This document shows positions 44,690 through 52,806 of a stretch of 64,000 bases of DNA, one piece after another; within the stretch, counting starts at the first letter, position 1, and every line of letters begins with the position of its first letter. Source of the DNA: Sphingobacteriaceae bacterium (lineage in GTDB: Bacteria > Bacteroidota > Bacteroidia > Sphingobacteriales > Sphingobacteriaceae); the NCBI GenBank assembly GCA_017745075.1, contig JAGIAD010000012.1, forward strand, positions 1-64,000, given 5' to 3'. The position numbers were made by a program, and so were the translations under genes. Under the pieces are notes generated by a model. The model did not search any database. It was given only the letters and a program-made list of their open reading frames with translations, and was not told the DNA's origin.

Positions 44690-46201
44690 TTATAGTTTTT
44701 CTTTGGTATATATTGAAATTATCTCGGCTATTTTTGGTTGTAGATCATAATTTTCTCGATACATCTCCATTAAGGTTAACAACTCCCGAGGCTCGAAATC
44801 AATAATCTCAATTTTATCCTCATCTGTTAATTCTAGCCTAGTTCTCGTAAGTTCCAACTTCTCAGGAGCAAAGACAATGAGCGACAAATTTGGATTGTCA
44901 TTCTTTAATCGTAAAATTTTAGAAACTTCATTTGAGAAATCTTCAATATAACTATTGAAAATAAAGTAAAGCTGTCGCTCATTAAGGGGATCTACAAAAA
45001 TACGTTCTTGCCTAGAAAGTTCTTCGCCTAATCCAATTGATCCAAGATAATACCCTAGAGGATCGAAAAATTTACGATGAATATTTTTGTACGCCTCATC
45101 TTCTTCTAATCGTTTTTCTGTTAACGAATATTCTTCAATTAATGACATTCTTTCTAAACTTTCAACAAGTGATTCAGTAGACTCATTGGTTTGAAGGATT
45201 TTTGAAATTTCCTGAATAGCATATCGAGTACTTTCTTGTTTCTTTTTGTTATATATAACAAATACATCATTGACATCTTTATTGGTCTCGAAAAGATCAT
45301 TTAAATATGTGATCAATGAAATGATATCAGCCTTAGATGTGAGTGGTTCTATTTGAATAATATCGTCCTTAATACGAGAATACAAGGCACCATTTGCAGT
45401 CCCTATTTCAGCTTCACCACTTCCCATGGTTCCACTTACCATTAAATAGTGTCCATCAATTTGGTTAAAAAGGTCAACAAGTTCTCTGTAAGATGTTAGA
45501 AAATGGTTAAATCTAATCTTCGACTTTTCTCTAATTTTTTCTATTTCATCAACTGCGAATACGATATATAAAGATCCTGAAGAAAGAATATTTAACAAGA
45601 ATGCCAAAATTTCTCGTCGATTAAAGTCACGTATTTGTTCAAGACCTTTCTTATCAAAAAAACGTTTATTAGACAGCCTCCCTGTACCTAAATACAAAAT
45701 TTCTTCGATTTCTTCAGCAGTATTAGTAATATTAAAAAGCGCTTCGCAATACTTCTTTATTTCACGAAAATTACCTTCAAAATCTTTTGCAAAACGATTA
45801 ATGTTATCGGGGCTTTGACGTTTTTCAATTATAAGATTTATTATCTCCTCTAGATATTGGTCCTGTAAAATTTTCAGCAAAAAAATTATTAAATCTGTGC
45901 GTTCACTATCTGCACGAGTATATTGGACTTCGATACCATAAGCGGGATTAGTTTTAAAAAACAATCGAAGGTATTTAAGCATGTTAGTCTTTCCATTTCC
46001 GTAATCTGCCAAGAGTAAGTTTGTTACCATTCTTGCTGAATCGATATTTTCTAGTTTTGACTTAACAATAGCTTTGAAAGTGTTTTGTCCTATGATATAG
46101 AAAGGAAGCTCAGGAACTTTTCCTTCAGCTATATCTTTCTTATAGGCCGATCGATCGCGTTCGGGAAGCGGTAAGCGTTCCCACAAGTTGTTAATGATCA
46201 T
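44690..46201 (-). CDS. BrxD/DUF2791-like P-loop ATPase of the island operon
   Basis: A 503 aa AAA-type ATPase. The Walker A is NLLLADYGNGKTNMLKYL (65-72 ADYGNGKT, K71, T72); the first Gly is replaced by Ala, a variant form. Walker B is YIVFAVDEIEKI (D218, E219). A sensor-like MVSGT lies at 254-258. The ORC/Cdc6-like layout and YGxGKT signature resemble BREX BrxD and DUF2791 proteins. The C-terminal 150 residues are charged and helical. It starts 2 bases after the 363 aa gene. It is the likely motor or switch of the system. Confidence 0.78.
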   Translation of the reverse strand: MIINNLWERLPLPERDRSAYKKDIAEGKVPELPFYIIGQNTFKAIVKSKLENIDSARMVTNLLLADYGNGKTNMLKYLRLFFKTNPAYGIEVQYTRADSERTDLIIFLLKILQDQYLEEIINLIIEKRQSPDNINRFAKDFEGNFREIKKYCEALFNITNTAEEIEEILYLGTGRLSNKRFFDKKGLEQIRDFNRREILAFLLNILSSGSLYIVFAVDEIEKIREKSKIRFNHFLTSYRELVDLFNQIDGHYLMVSGTMGSGEAEIGTANGALYSRIKDDIIQIEPLTSKADIISLITYLNDLFETNKDVNDVFVIYNKKKQESTRYAIQEISKILQTNESTESLVESLERMSLIEEYSLTEKRLEEDEAYKNIHRKFFDPLGYYLGSIGLGEELSRQERIFVDPLNERQLYFIFNSYIEDFSNEVSKILRLKNDNPNLSLIVFAPEKLELTRTRLELTDEDKIEIIDFEPRELLTLMEMYRENYDLQPKIAEIISIYTKEKL

Positions 46202-46203
46202 TT

Positions 46204-47295
46204 TTACTTTATTTTTATCTTTAGTACGGGTCTATTTCTTATAAAAAACCTTTCTCTTCTATCAATCGAAGTAACTGGATTGCTAAAATAGATATTCCTT
46301 AGGTTTTTCTCATCTTCATAAAAGTTAACCAGAAAATTTTGAAAATTAGGAAGTGACATTTTCATTTCTGCTTTAATGTCATACAGATTGACAAAACCCT
46401 GGTCCGCATGACTTGTTTTTAAATTATGTGAGTATAATGCTAGAAATTTATTCTTTCGAGCAAGATATGAACTCTTTGCTTTAAAATTTTCTTTTTCGAA
46501 TAATTTGAATAATGACTTTAGTTCTGAAAACATGGGACCAAAATTATCGTGCTGTTCAATGATTTGAAGATATCTTTTTCTGATATTAGAATTGTCATCT
46601 GTCACATTAAGAGACTCTACCCATGATTGCCGAACAACATTATAGTTTCCGATACTGGAGTTCGTGAAATTAAAATGCTTTATTCCCAAATACTGATTTA
46701 TAAATTCAATTTGTAATTTGACGAAGTCATCGATTTCATTTTTATGCTTGTTTTGTAATTTAAGAAAAAAACAGTGCGTCATGAACAAATGAAAATCTGC
46801 TTCAATGATTCTCAAAAAATAGAAATTAGCTTCTGTATTTGAAATTTTAAAGAATCCTGAACGGATATTAAGTAGTTCCTTTCCTGTCTCAGTTAATTGA
46901 TTTTTATCGTTAATCAAACCAAATTTATCTTTCGCTAGATTGACATAGTATGAAGCCGCTTTATAGGTTGAGTAAATTTGTTTTTCGATTGCTGATTTAC
47001 GTGATTTAACTATTTGCGGTAGTTCTTCCATAAATTCCTTTTTCGTACGATTTAAAATAAATTCCGATATATTTTTTATAGCGGAATCACTAGGTAAACC
47101 GTTAAAGTTTTTCGGAACATTTTTTTGGTATTCCTTGTTAACTTTTTGAATTAAGTGATAGTAAAATTCAGGAATTAGAACCGAGCTTGGAATTTTTTTT
47201 TTCGATGTGCCTATAAAATTGCAAACCCACTTGCTTGTTTTCAATTGTTGATTGAAAGGTCTGTGTAAGCTTGCTATGTATAGTGTTTTGGTCAT
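46204..47295 (-). CDS. Unknown 363 aa protein, first gene of the island operon
   Basis: I do not recognise a family. The protein is basic (Lys/Asn/Phe-rich) and predicted mostly helical. A central segment (LTETGKELLNIRSGFFKISNTEANFYFLRII, in pieces) resembles a winged helix, and the C-terminus (MSLPNFQNFLVNFYEDEKNL, then SIDRRERFFIRNRPVLKIKI) looks like a second winged-helix with a beta-wing. A DNA-binding or target-recognition role is an inference. It leads the operon and has a candidate promoter 14 bases upstream. Confidence 0.65.
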   Translation of the reverse strand: MTKTLYIASLHRPFNQQLKTSKWVCNFIGTSKKKIPSSVLIPEFYYHLIQKVNKEYQKNVPKNFNGLPSDSAIKNISEFILNRTKKEFMEELPQIVKSRKSAIEKQIYSTYKAASYYVNLAKDKFGLINDKNQLTETGKELLNIRSGFFKISNTEANFYFLRIIEADFHLFMTHCFFLKLQNKHKNEIDDFVKLQIEFINQYLGIKHFNFTNSSIGNYNVVRQSWVESLNVTDDNSNIRKRYLQIIEQHDNFGPMFSELKSLFKLFEKENFKAKSSYLARKNKFLALYSHNLKTSHADQGFVNLYDIKAEMKMSLPNFQNFLVNFYEDEKNLRNIYFSNPVTSIDRRERFFIRNRPVLKIKIK

Positions 47296-47308
47296 GCGAT
47301 AATTTTAA

Positions 47309-47316
47309 CAAACTTA
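47309..47316 (-). promoter_or_regulatory. Candidate -7 element for the defence-like operon
   Basis: On the minus strand this reads taagtttg, matching TAnnTTTG, 13 bases before the start codon of the first gene. The -33 region 19-20 bases upstream reads actg, a weak match to TTTG. The close spacing implies a very short leader. Confidence 0.4.
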
Positions 47317-47496
47317 ACATTTTTATTGATTTTGAACAGTTCTATTATTGAAATCATTCAGAAACTACTTTATACCACGCTAGAACAAAACTGATGGTCA
47401 ACAATGAGAAGAATAATCTTTTACTGCTTGTAACAAAACTTAAAACTGTTTATCTTTGCTAAAGAGTTCTTTTATAATACAAAACGGTTCAAAGAT

Positions 47497-47515
47497 CGTG
47501 ACCTATCGCGTGACC
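47497..47515 (+). promoter_or_regulatory. Right arm-type site (paired cgtgacc)
   Basis: cgtgacctatcgcgtgacc, the partner of 38573-38591 (17 of 19 identical). It lies 60 bases inside the right end of the element. It otherwise sits in a gap (47296-47574) without genes. Confidence 0.6.
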
Positions 47516-47574
47516 TGTCCATGAACCTGTTTTCAAACTAATTGATAATAAGCGTATTATATCACGATATTTTG

Positions 47575-47593
47575 ATCCCAGCGGGATCACAGA
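47575..47593 (+). repeat. attR core (19 bp direct repeat)
   Basis: atcccagcgggatcacaga, identical to the tRNA-Lys 3' end at 38456-38474. It marks the right edge of the element. Confidence 0.92.
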
Positions 47594-47594
47594 G

Positions 47595-47620
47595 AAGCCT
47601 CACAGAAATGTGAGGCTTTT
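47595..47620 (+). terminator. Original tRNA-Lys terminator, displaced by the element
   Basis: aagcctcaca (47595-47604), gaaa loop, tgtgaggctt (47609-47618), T-rich end. It follows the right att core at once. On excision it would again lie next to the tRNA. At present it can also serve the minus-strand gene that ends at 47641. Confidence 0.82.
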
Positions 47621-47640
47621 GTGTTTAGAAGGAATATATT

Positions 47641-48312
47641 TCAATCTTCTTTGGTTACCTTAACATCAGTAAAGTGCCCTAACGTTCCGGGGCCTATCCA
47701 TAAACCTATACTTCCACGAACATCTTTACCCTGCTTCAGGTCGTTGACGATTAAAGTAGGTTGCGAAGCACCGTTAACATAAAGTCTGGCAGTTTCATCC
47801 TTCACCACTATTTTTATTTTGATCCATTCTGCAGGCAAGATGTCTACATATGCTTCATACTGTCCGGGTGTTTCCTTTCTTAATTTTTCCCAGGGGTATC
47901 CCGGAATAGATATATATTGGCTGGAGTGGTTTCTGCGTAATTGATCATCTGCCCTTCCATTGGTTGGTCGCAAATAAAAAACTTCCATTTTAGAAGCGTT
48001 CAAAGCAGCCCTGAAAGCAATACCTACAAAACCACGAGCTGTTTCTCCGGCGTTAGCCATTGGCTGACCGCTAATTGTAGCTTCAATAATACCATTATGA
48101 AAATCAACATCTTTAAGGATCGCCAGTGTGTTGTCTCCACTAGCCTGATCAGCCATTTCCAAAGCCAAAGCATTTTTGCCTTTATAGACAGATTTCTTGA
48201 CAGTGACCTGAAATGGTAGTACATCAGATGGAGTTATTGCTTTGTTCTGTGCTTTGGATTTCGAACTAAACACTAAACTGAACATCAAAATAATTAACAG
48301 CTTTTTAGTCAT
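47641..48312 (-). CDS. Secreted DUF1080 / concanavalin-like domain protein
   Basis: A 223 aa exported protein from ATG 48312 (signal MTKKLLIILMFSLVFSSKSKAQ). A longer frame reaching 48384 adds 24 residues ahead of a good signal peptide and is rejected. The mature part is a jelly-roll: FHNGIIEATISGQ, FVGIAFRAALNASKMEVFYLRP, WIKIKIVVKDETARLYVNGASQP, GSIGLWIGPGTLGHFTDVKV. It resembles DUF1080/LamG folds that bind or cleave carbohydrate. No catalytic residues can be assigned. Confidence 0.8.
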   Translation of the reverse strand: MTKKLLIILMFSLVFSSKSKAQNKAITPSDVLPFQVTVKKSVYKGKNALALEMADQASGDNTLAILKDVDFHNGIIEATISGQPMANAGETARGFVGIAFRAALNASKMEVFYLRPTNGRADDQLRRNHSSQYISIPGYPWEKLRKETPGQYEAYVDILPAEWIKIKIVVKDETARLYVNGASQPTLIVNDLKQGKDVRGSIGLWIGPGTLGHFTDVKVTKED

Positions 48313-48530
48313 AAAAAAATATTTTCTGAAAATATACTTAAATGTACTAATTGTAACTATAGTAAACTGGTCTGAATTTTTCATTCTCCTTTTTTCATGG
48401 GATGCTTTAAGCCTCCTTTTTTTTATTTTTTCAGATGCAATTCATTTTGGCTACATCAATATCCGATTTGGCAACTTTAATCTTTTCACAAGTACAGACC
48501 TTCGTTATGTAAAATTTAAATCAATAAAAA

Positions 48531-49328
48531 ATGAAAACAATTTTCATAACAGGTGCTTCAACAGGACTGGGAAAAGCAACCGCCAGATTATTTCAAAGCA
48601 AAGGATGGAACGTTATCGCAACGATGAGAAATCCGGGAGCAGAGACAGAATTAACTCATTTAGAAAACGTTACACTTCTTCCTTTAGATGTAACCAATCT
48701 TGACCAGATTAAATCAACAGTAAAAAAAGCATTGGAAATCAGTGATATTGACGTTGTTTTTAATAATGCCGGCTATGGATTGATTGGACCTTTGGAATCT
48801 TTAACGGACGAACAGATCGTAAAACAGATCACAACCAATCTGTTAGGCGTAATTCGTGTATCACAGGCCTTTATTCCTTACTTCAGGGAAAACAGAAAGG
48901 GAATATTCATCTCCACCACTTCAATTGGCGGGTTGTTAACTTTCCCGATCGCTTCAATTTATCATGCTACCAAATGGGCGCTCGAAGGATGGAGCGAAAG
49001 CATGGCTTTTGAACTGAACACTTTAGGGATCAGCATCAAAACGGTTGCTCCGGGCGGAATTAAAACAGATTTTATAAGCCGTTCTTTAGATACGGGAAAT
49101 CAGCCTGAATATGAAGAATTGGTCAACGCCATGTTCTCTAATACAGAATCTATGATGGAACATGCCACTGAACCTAAACTGATTGCAGAAGTGGTTTATG
49201 AAGCTGCAACAGATGGTAAAAAACAGCTTACATACATTGCAGGAGAAGACGCAAAAGCTTTGTACGCACAACGTCAGCAATTGGGAGTAGAAGCGTTTAG
49301 AGAACAATTCGGGAAACAGTTTATTTAA
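48531..49328 (+). CDS. SDR-family NAD(P)-dependent oxidoreductase
   Basis: A 265 aa short-chain dehydrogenase. GASTGLG (8-14) is the cofactor motif, NNAG at 78-81, and catalytic Y144/K148 in YHATK, with TTSIGGLLTFP before it. The C-terminal extension (AEVVYEAATDGKKQLTYIAG) is typical of a large group often paired with AraC regulators, as here: an AraC gene follows 132 bases downstream. The substrate is unknown. Confidence 0.92.
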   Translation: MKTIFITGASTGLGKATARLFQSKGWNVIATMRNPGAETELTHLENVTLLPLDVTNLDQIKSTVKKALEISDIDVVFNNAGYGLIGPLESLTDEQIVKQITTNLLGVIRVSQAFIPYFRENRKGIFISTTSIGGLLTFPIASIYHATKWALEGWSESMAFELNTLGISIKTVAPGGIKTDFISRSLDTGNQPEYEELVNAMFSNTESMMEHATEPKLIAEVVYEAATDGKKQLTYIAGEDAKALYAQRQQLGVEAFREQFGKQFI

Positions 49329-49460
49329 TTGGGCCGGAGTGTTTGAGTGCTGTAAAATTTTAGAGTTTTATAAAATCTAAAAGAACGATAAAGTATTTTG
49401 TACTCAAACCCTCAAACGCTCCGGTTCAACATCCTCCAACTTAAATCGTACATTTAAACC

Positions 49461-50375
49461 ATGGAAAAGAAAGATAATTATCCTTTAAAATTTTCGTCAA
49501 TTTCCGAGCTTCACCAGATCTTAGGTGTTCAGAAACCGCTTCACCCCTTGATCAGCCTGGTGGATAACACAAAAATGAATGTAGATAAATGTTATCTCGA
49601 CCGCAGTTTTACACTTGGTTTTTATAAAATTTCTTACAAATTTTCCGAAAACGGGAAGATGGGTTACGGACAGGGATATTATGATTTTAATGAAGGCGGA
49701 ATGATGTTCACGGCTCCCAATCAGATTCTTTTTACCGATTCAGATGCCGAATATCATGGATACACCCTGTTTATTCATCCTGATTTTTTAAGGAATTACC
49801 CTTTAGCTAAAAAAATCAGGAAATACGGTTTCTTTTCTTATGATACCAATGAAGCTTTGCATCTGTCAGACAAGGAAAAAACCTTAATTGTAGGCTTGCT
49901 GGACCATATTAATGATGAACTTCACACCGCGATAGATGAAATCAGCCAGGACGTCATCATTTCCTATATTGAAGTATTGCTGAATTACAGCAATCGTTTT
50001 TACAAAAGGCAGTTCATTACAAGAAAGGTGGTTAATCATGATCTTTTAACCAAAATGGATGACCTTCTGGAAGATTATTTTACTCAGCAGAAAACGGTAA
50101 CGAAGGGGCTTCCGACAGTAGAATTTCTGGCTTCAGAACTGAATTTATCAACCCACTATTTAAGCGATATGCTTCGAAACCTTACAGGTCAAAATGCCCA
50201 GCAACATATTCACGAAAAATTGATTGAAAAAGCAAAAGAATACCTCACAACAACAAGTTTTTCTGTGTCGGAAGTCGCTTATCAGTTAGGATTTGAACAT
50301 TCGCAGTCGTTTAATAAATTATTTAAAAAGAAAATGAATACAACGCCGCTAAGCTATAAGTTGTCTTTTAATTAG
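49461..50375 (+). CDS. AraC-family transcriptional regulator
   Basis: A 304 aa regulator. The N-terminal about 180 residues form a cupin-like sensing domain (YDFNEGGMMFTAPNQILF, GYTLFIHPDFLRNYPLAKKI). The C-terminal AraC DNA-binding domain (about 205-302) has two helix-turn-helix units: VEFLASELNLSTHYLSDMLRN and VSEVAYQLGFEHSQSFNKLFKK followed by TTPLSYK. It probably controls the preceding SDR gene. Confidence 0.93.
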   Translation: MEKKDNYPLKFSSISELHQILGVQKPLHPLISLVDNTKMNVDKCYLDRSFTLGFYKISYKFSENGKMGYGQGYYDFNEGGMMFTAPNQILFTDSDAEYHGYTLFIHPDFLRNYPLAKKIRKYGFFSYDTNEALHLSDKEKTLIVGLLDHINDELHTAIDEISQDVIISYIEVLLNYSNRFYKRQFITRKVVNHDLLTKMDDLLEDYFTQQKTVTKGLPTVEFLASELNLSTHYLSDMLRNLTGQNAQQHIHEKLIEKAKEYLTTTSFSVSEVAYQLGFEHSQSFNKLFKKKMNTTPLSYKLSFN

Positions 50376-50467
50376 AAAGCGATCGGTCACCAGTAATCTT
50401 ATGATATTTATGGATATAGTTTCTGAATTCTGATTTATTTAAATTTCTCCCTCTATTTAATTTTTTC

Positions 50468-50475
50468 TAATTTTG
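50468..50475 (+). promoter_or_regulatory. -7 promoter element that decides the next start
   Basis: taattttg matches TAnnTTTG and lies 27 bases before the ATG at 50503. A TTG start at 50473 would lie within this element, which favours 50503. Confidence 0.4.
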
Positions 50476-50502
50476 AATACACTCAACTTTTATCCATCTA
50501 AA

Positions 50503-51144
50503 ATGAAAACTATATCACTTTTACTCCTATTGCTTTTTTTTGGATTTACCATTAAAGCCCAATATGTAGAACCCGAAAAAGCGGATAAAGAAGCTGCTAA
50601 AAGGAAAGCATCCGAAGTAATTACCATGCCTACCTTAAAATTCGATTCATTACAAACCAAAAGCATGCTCTCTTTAGGAAAAGGGAAAATCGTTGGGGAA
50701 GCATTTACAAGACAAAGGAACGGATATGGCATGAAGGTTTTAGGGAAAGTAAAAGCCAATAAAATAAAAGTAATCCTGTTTCCTGTAACACCGTATTTTG
50801 AAGAATATTACAAACTCTGGAGTGACAAGAGTAAAAATAACCCCAAGAAAAACAGGTATGTTTATATGGATAAAGATGCCTACAGGTATCGTTTAGAGGC
50901 TGTTACCAATAGTGATGGTGAATTTACATTTCCTGATATGAAACCTGGTAAATACTACCTTTATGGGAGTATGGATTATACCCTGAATTATCAATACAAT
51001 AAATATGCTGGAAGCGGGTATGACAATTATGGAAAAATAGACTATTATACTCCAAGTTCCTACAATAAAGACTTTAATGAATTTTTAGAAACCTTTGTTG
51101 AAGTAAAAAATGATGGTGAAGTTGTAAATGTTAAACTGAAATAA
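50503..51144 (+). CDS. Secreted carboxypeptidase-regulatory-like protein
   Basis: A 213 aa exported protein from ATG 50503 (signal MKTISLLLLLLFFGFTIKAQ). A basic stretch follows (KADKEAAKRKASEV). A beta-sandwich of the transthyretin/CarboxypepD_reg kind is suggested by KIVGEAFTRQ, IKVILFPVTPYFEEYYKLW, VTNSDGEFTFPDMKPGKYYLYGS and EVKNDGEVVNVKLK. The C-terminal half is Tyr-rich. The function is unknown; it is likely an envelope or adhesion accessory. Confidence 0.75.
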   Translation: MKTISLLLLLLFFGFTIKAQYVEPEKADKEAAKRKASEVITMPTLKFDSLQTKSMLSLGKGKIVGEAFTRQRNGYGMKVLGKVKANKIKVILFPVTPYFEEYYKLWSDKSKNNPKKNRYVYMDKDAYRYRLEAVTNSDGEFTFPDMKPGKYYLYGSMDYTLNYQYNKYAGSGYDNYGKIDYYTPSSYNKDFNEFLETFVEVKNDGEVVNVKLK

Positions 51145-51243
51145 TCATTTATCTCAACTAAATCAGTTGAATTTTCAAAAACGAATTATTTCTTTTCCGT
51201 TCCTCTTTGCCATAGTGTTAGCAGTAGCATACTTAATTTAATG

Positions 51244-51771
51244 TTACTGCTGCCTTGAATAATGTACTAAAACTGCACCACAGGCAAACGCTTTGCTTTC
51301 TTCAAGTTTTAGCTCCAATTCGTTTTTTAAAGGATTAAAGGTTTGTTGCCCATTGCCCAATGCAGCAGGATTTGCAAGTACATAATATTCATCGATCAAA
51401 TCATGCTGTATTAATGACGATGCAAATGAATCGCCACCATACACCATAATGTCTTTCCCATCTTTATTTTTCAGGGCTTTTATTGCCTCCGCTAAATTGC
51501 CATTTATAATAACTGTATTGCCCCACTTGCTGTTTTTGAGGGTATTTGAAAAAATTGCATTTTGAATTTCCGCAAACCGTTTTCCAAGTTTATGCTCAGC
51601 ATCATCGGGATTGTTTGCTACTTCAGTCCAATATGGGATAAACCCTTCCGCAGTTTTTCTCCCATGCAAAATACAGTCTACATTGGTGAGGTTGTCAATA
51701 CTAAATTCCGACATTCCACTGTCCCATTTATTGTCGAGCAAAATGTTCATTTGTAATTTTATCTTTCTCAT
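51244..51771 (-). CDS. Dihydrofolate reductase-like protein (RibD C-terminal family)
   Basis: A 175 aa protein of the RibD_C/DHFR-like family. MRKIKLQMNILLDNKWDSGM opens the fold, slightly degenerate compared with the usual SVDGF. Then CILHGRKTAEGFIPYW, NAIFSNTLKNSKWGNTVII, GKDIMVYGGDSFASSLIQHDLIDEYYVLANP. It likely binds NADPH and reduces an unknown substrate; many Bacteroidota carry several copies. A candidate -7 (minus strand tacttttg at 51787-51794) precedes it. Confidence 0.85.
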   Translation of the reverse strand: MRKIKLQMNILLDNKWDSGMSEFSIDNLTNVDCILHGRKTAEGFIPYWTEVANNPDDAEHKLGKRFAEIQNAIFSNTLKNSKWGNTVIINGNLAEAIKALKNKDGKDIMVYGGDSFASSLIQHDLIDEYYVLANPAALGNGQQTFNPLKNELELKLEESKAFACGAVLVHYSRQQ

Positions 51772-51937
51772 TTTATTAGCTTTTCACAAAAGTAACCAGG
51801 TTGCCTTATGCGCCAGATAGGCTATCACGACATTTTAAGCGTTATTTTGCGACAAGTAATGAGATATCGTTTTTACGGTTAAACTGGTGCGGCAAAAATC
51901 ATCTGTATGATCTGCTCCACTCCATCTCGATCAATTT

Positions 51938-52708
51938 CTAATGAGACAGATCCATTCCCTGTTCAGGAATATATTTATCATATTCTATTTGTTTTGCTAC
52001 TGCTTCTGCTACTTCCTTACCCCTTAACTTTGCAACCAGGTGCAAAGCACCATCTATACCGGCTGATATTCCGGCAGTGGTGATTACTCTGCCATTATCA
52101 ACATAGCGAACATTTGGAAGAACTTTAGCTTTTGGCACCGCCTTTTGAAGGTTAGTGATGCTTTTATGAAAAGTGGTCACCGTAAGCTGGTCGAGCAGCC
52201 CCGCTTTCCCGAGAATAAAAGCCCCGGTGCAAACCGAAAAATAGCTTTTAGTGGCACTGTCTCTTGATTTTATCCAGGAAATAACTTCAGGATCATCTGC
52301 TGCCACCTCATCCGAACCACCAAATACGGCAAAAATATCAGCTTGCGGGGCATCTGTAATACTATAATCAGGGGTGATTTTTAAAATCCCCTGTGACAAA
52401 AGTGGAGCTTTGGTTTTTGCTACGGTGATGATTTTGAAGCCCGCATAAGAAAAAACTTCCATTGGCCCGGCAAAATCCAATACCTCTACCCCGTCATATA
52501 GGTAAAAGCAGACCGTTATTTTTTCATCCTTCAACTGCCCTGCTTTTTTTTCGACTAATTTCATTCCGCAATACTTACAGATACCGGGTTGCTGATAGGT
52601 CATGGTATCACATGGATGGTTGCATGGCGGGCATACATAAGTGCTTGCATAGATCTGCGAAAATGCAAAGCAGGGAATAAAAAAGATTAAGCGTATCAAC
52701 TGTTTCAT
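51938..52708 (-). CDS. Exported DJ-1/PfpI protein with N-terminal metal-binding ribbon
   Basis: A 256 aa protein from ATG 52708 (signal MKQLIRLIFFIPCFAFSQIYA). A TTG start 21 bases upstream overlaps a -7 element (52727-52734, minus strand) and is rejected. Residues about 24-48 hold a Cys/His/Met cluster (YVCPPCNHPCDTMTYQQ, ICKYCGMKLV), like heavy-metal-binding domains of copper and zinc exporters. The DJ-1/PfpI domain follows (about 62-256) with nucleophile Cys in FSVCTGAFILGKAG. Fusion and export are unusual for this family. It lies downstream of a GlxA-type regulator gene on the same strand. Confidence 0.82.
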   Translation of the reverse strand: MKQLIRLIFFIPCFAFSQIYASTYVCPPCNHPCDTMTYQQPGICKYCGMKLVEKKAGQLKDEKITVCFYLYDGVEVLDFAGPMEVFSYAGFKIITVAKTKAPLLSQGILKITPDYSITDAPQADIFAVFGGSDEVAADDPEVISWIKSRDSATKSYFSVCTGAFILGKAGLLDQLTVTTFHKSITNLQKAVPKAKVLPNVRYVDNGRVITTAGISAGIDGALHLVAKLRGKEVAEAVAKQIEYDKYIPEQGMDLSH

Positions 52709-52806
52709 AAATGTATTATTTGAATCCAAAATTAACTGGATACAACTAATAAATCAGGACAGTCGTAGTCACAATCCGGCCATTTTAGCAATGCTACGTT
52801 AATCCT

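Larger units (their letters stand above)
38456..47593. mobile_element. 9.1 kb integrative element in the 3' end of tRNA-Lys
   Basis: The element is bounded by a perfect 19 bp direct repeat, atcccagcgggatcacaga, at 38456-38474 and 47575-47593. Content: tyrosine integrase next to the left end, RadC, palindrome-rich mobilisation remnant with MobC, and a four-gene defence-like operon. Each end holds a similar site of two cgtgacc copies (38573-38591 and 47497-47515), probably arm sites for the integrase. There are no conjugation genes and no relaxase, so it would need help to move. The cargo is clearly more AT-rich than the flanks. Confidence 0.9.

Noticed and set aside
41903..47295. Reading the island operon as BREX because of the BrxD-like ATPase
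   Set aside because: No PglZ, BrxA/B, BrxC-type or PglX-type gene is present. The methyltransferase is a small D12 type.
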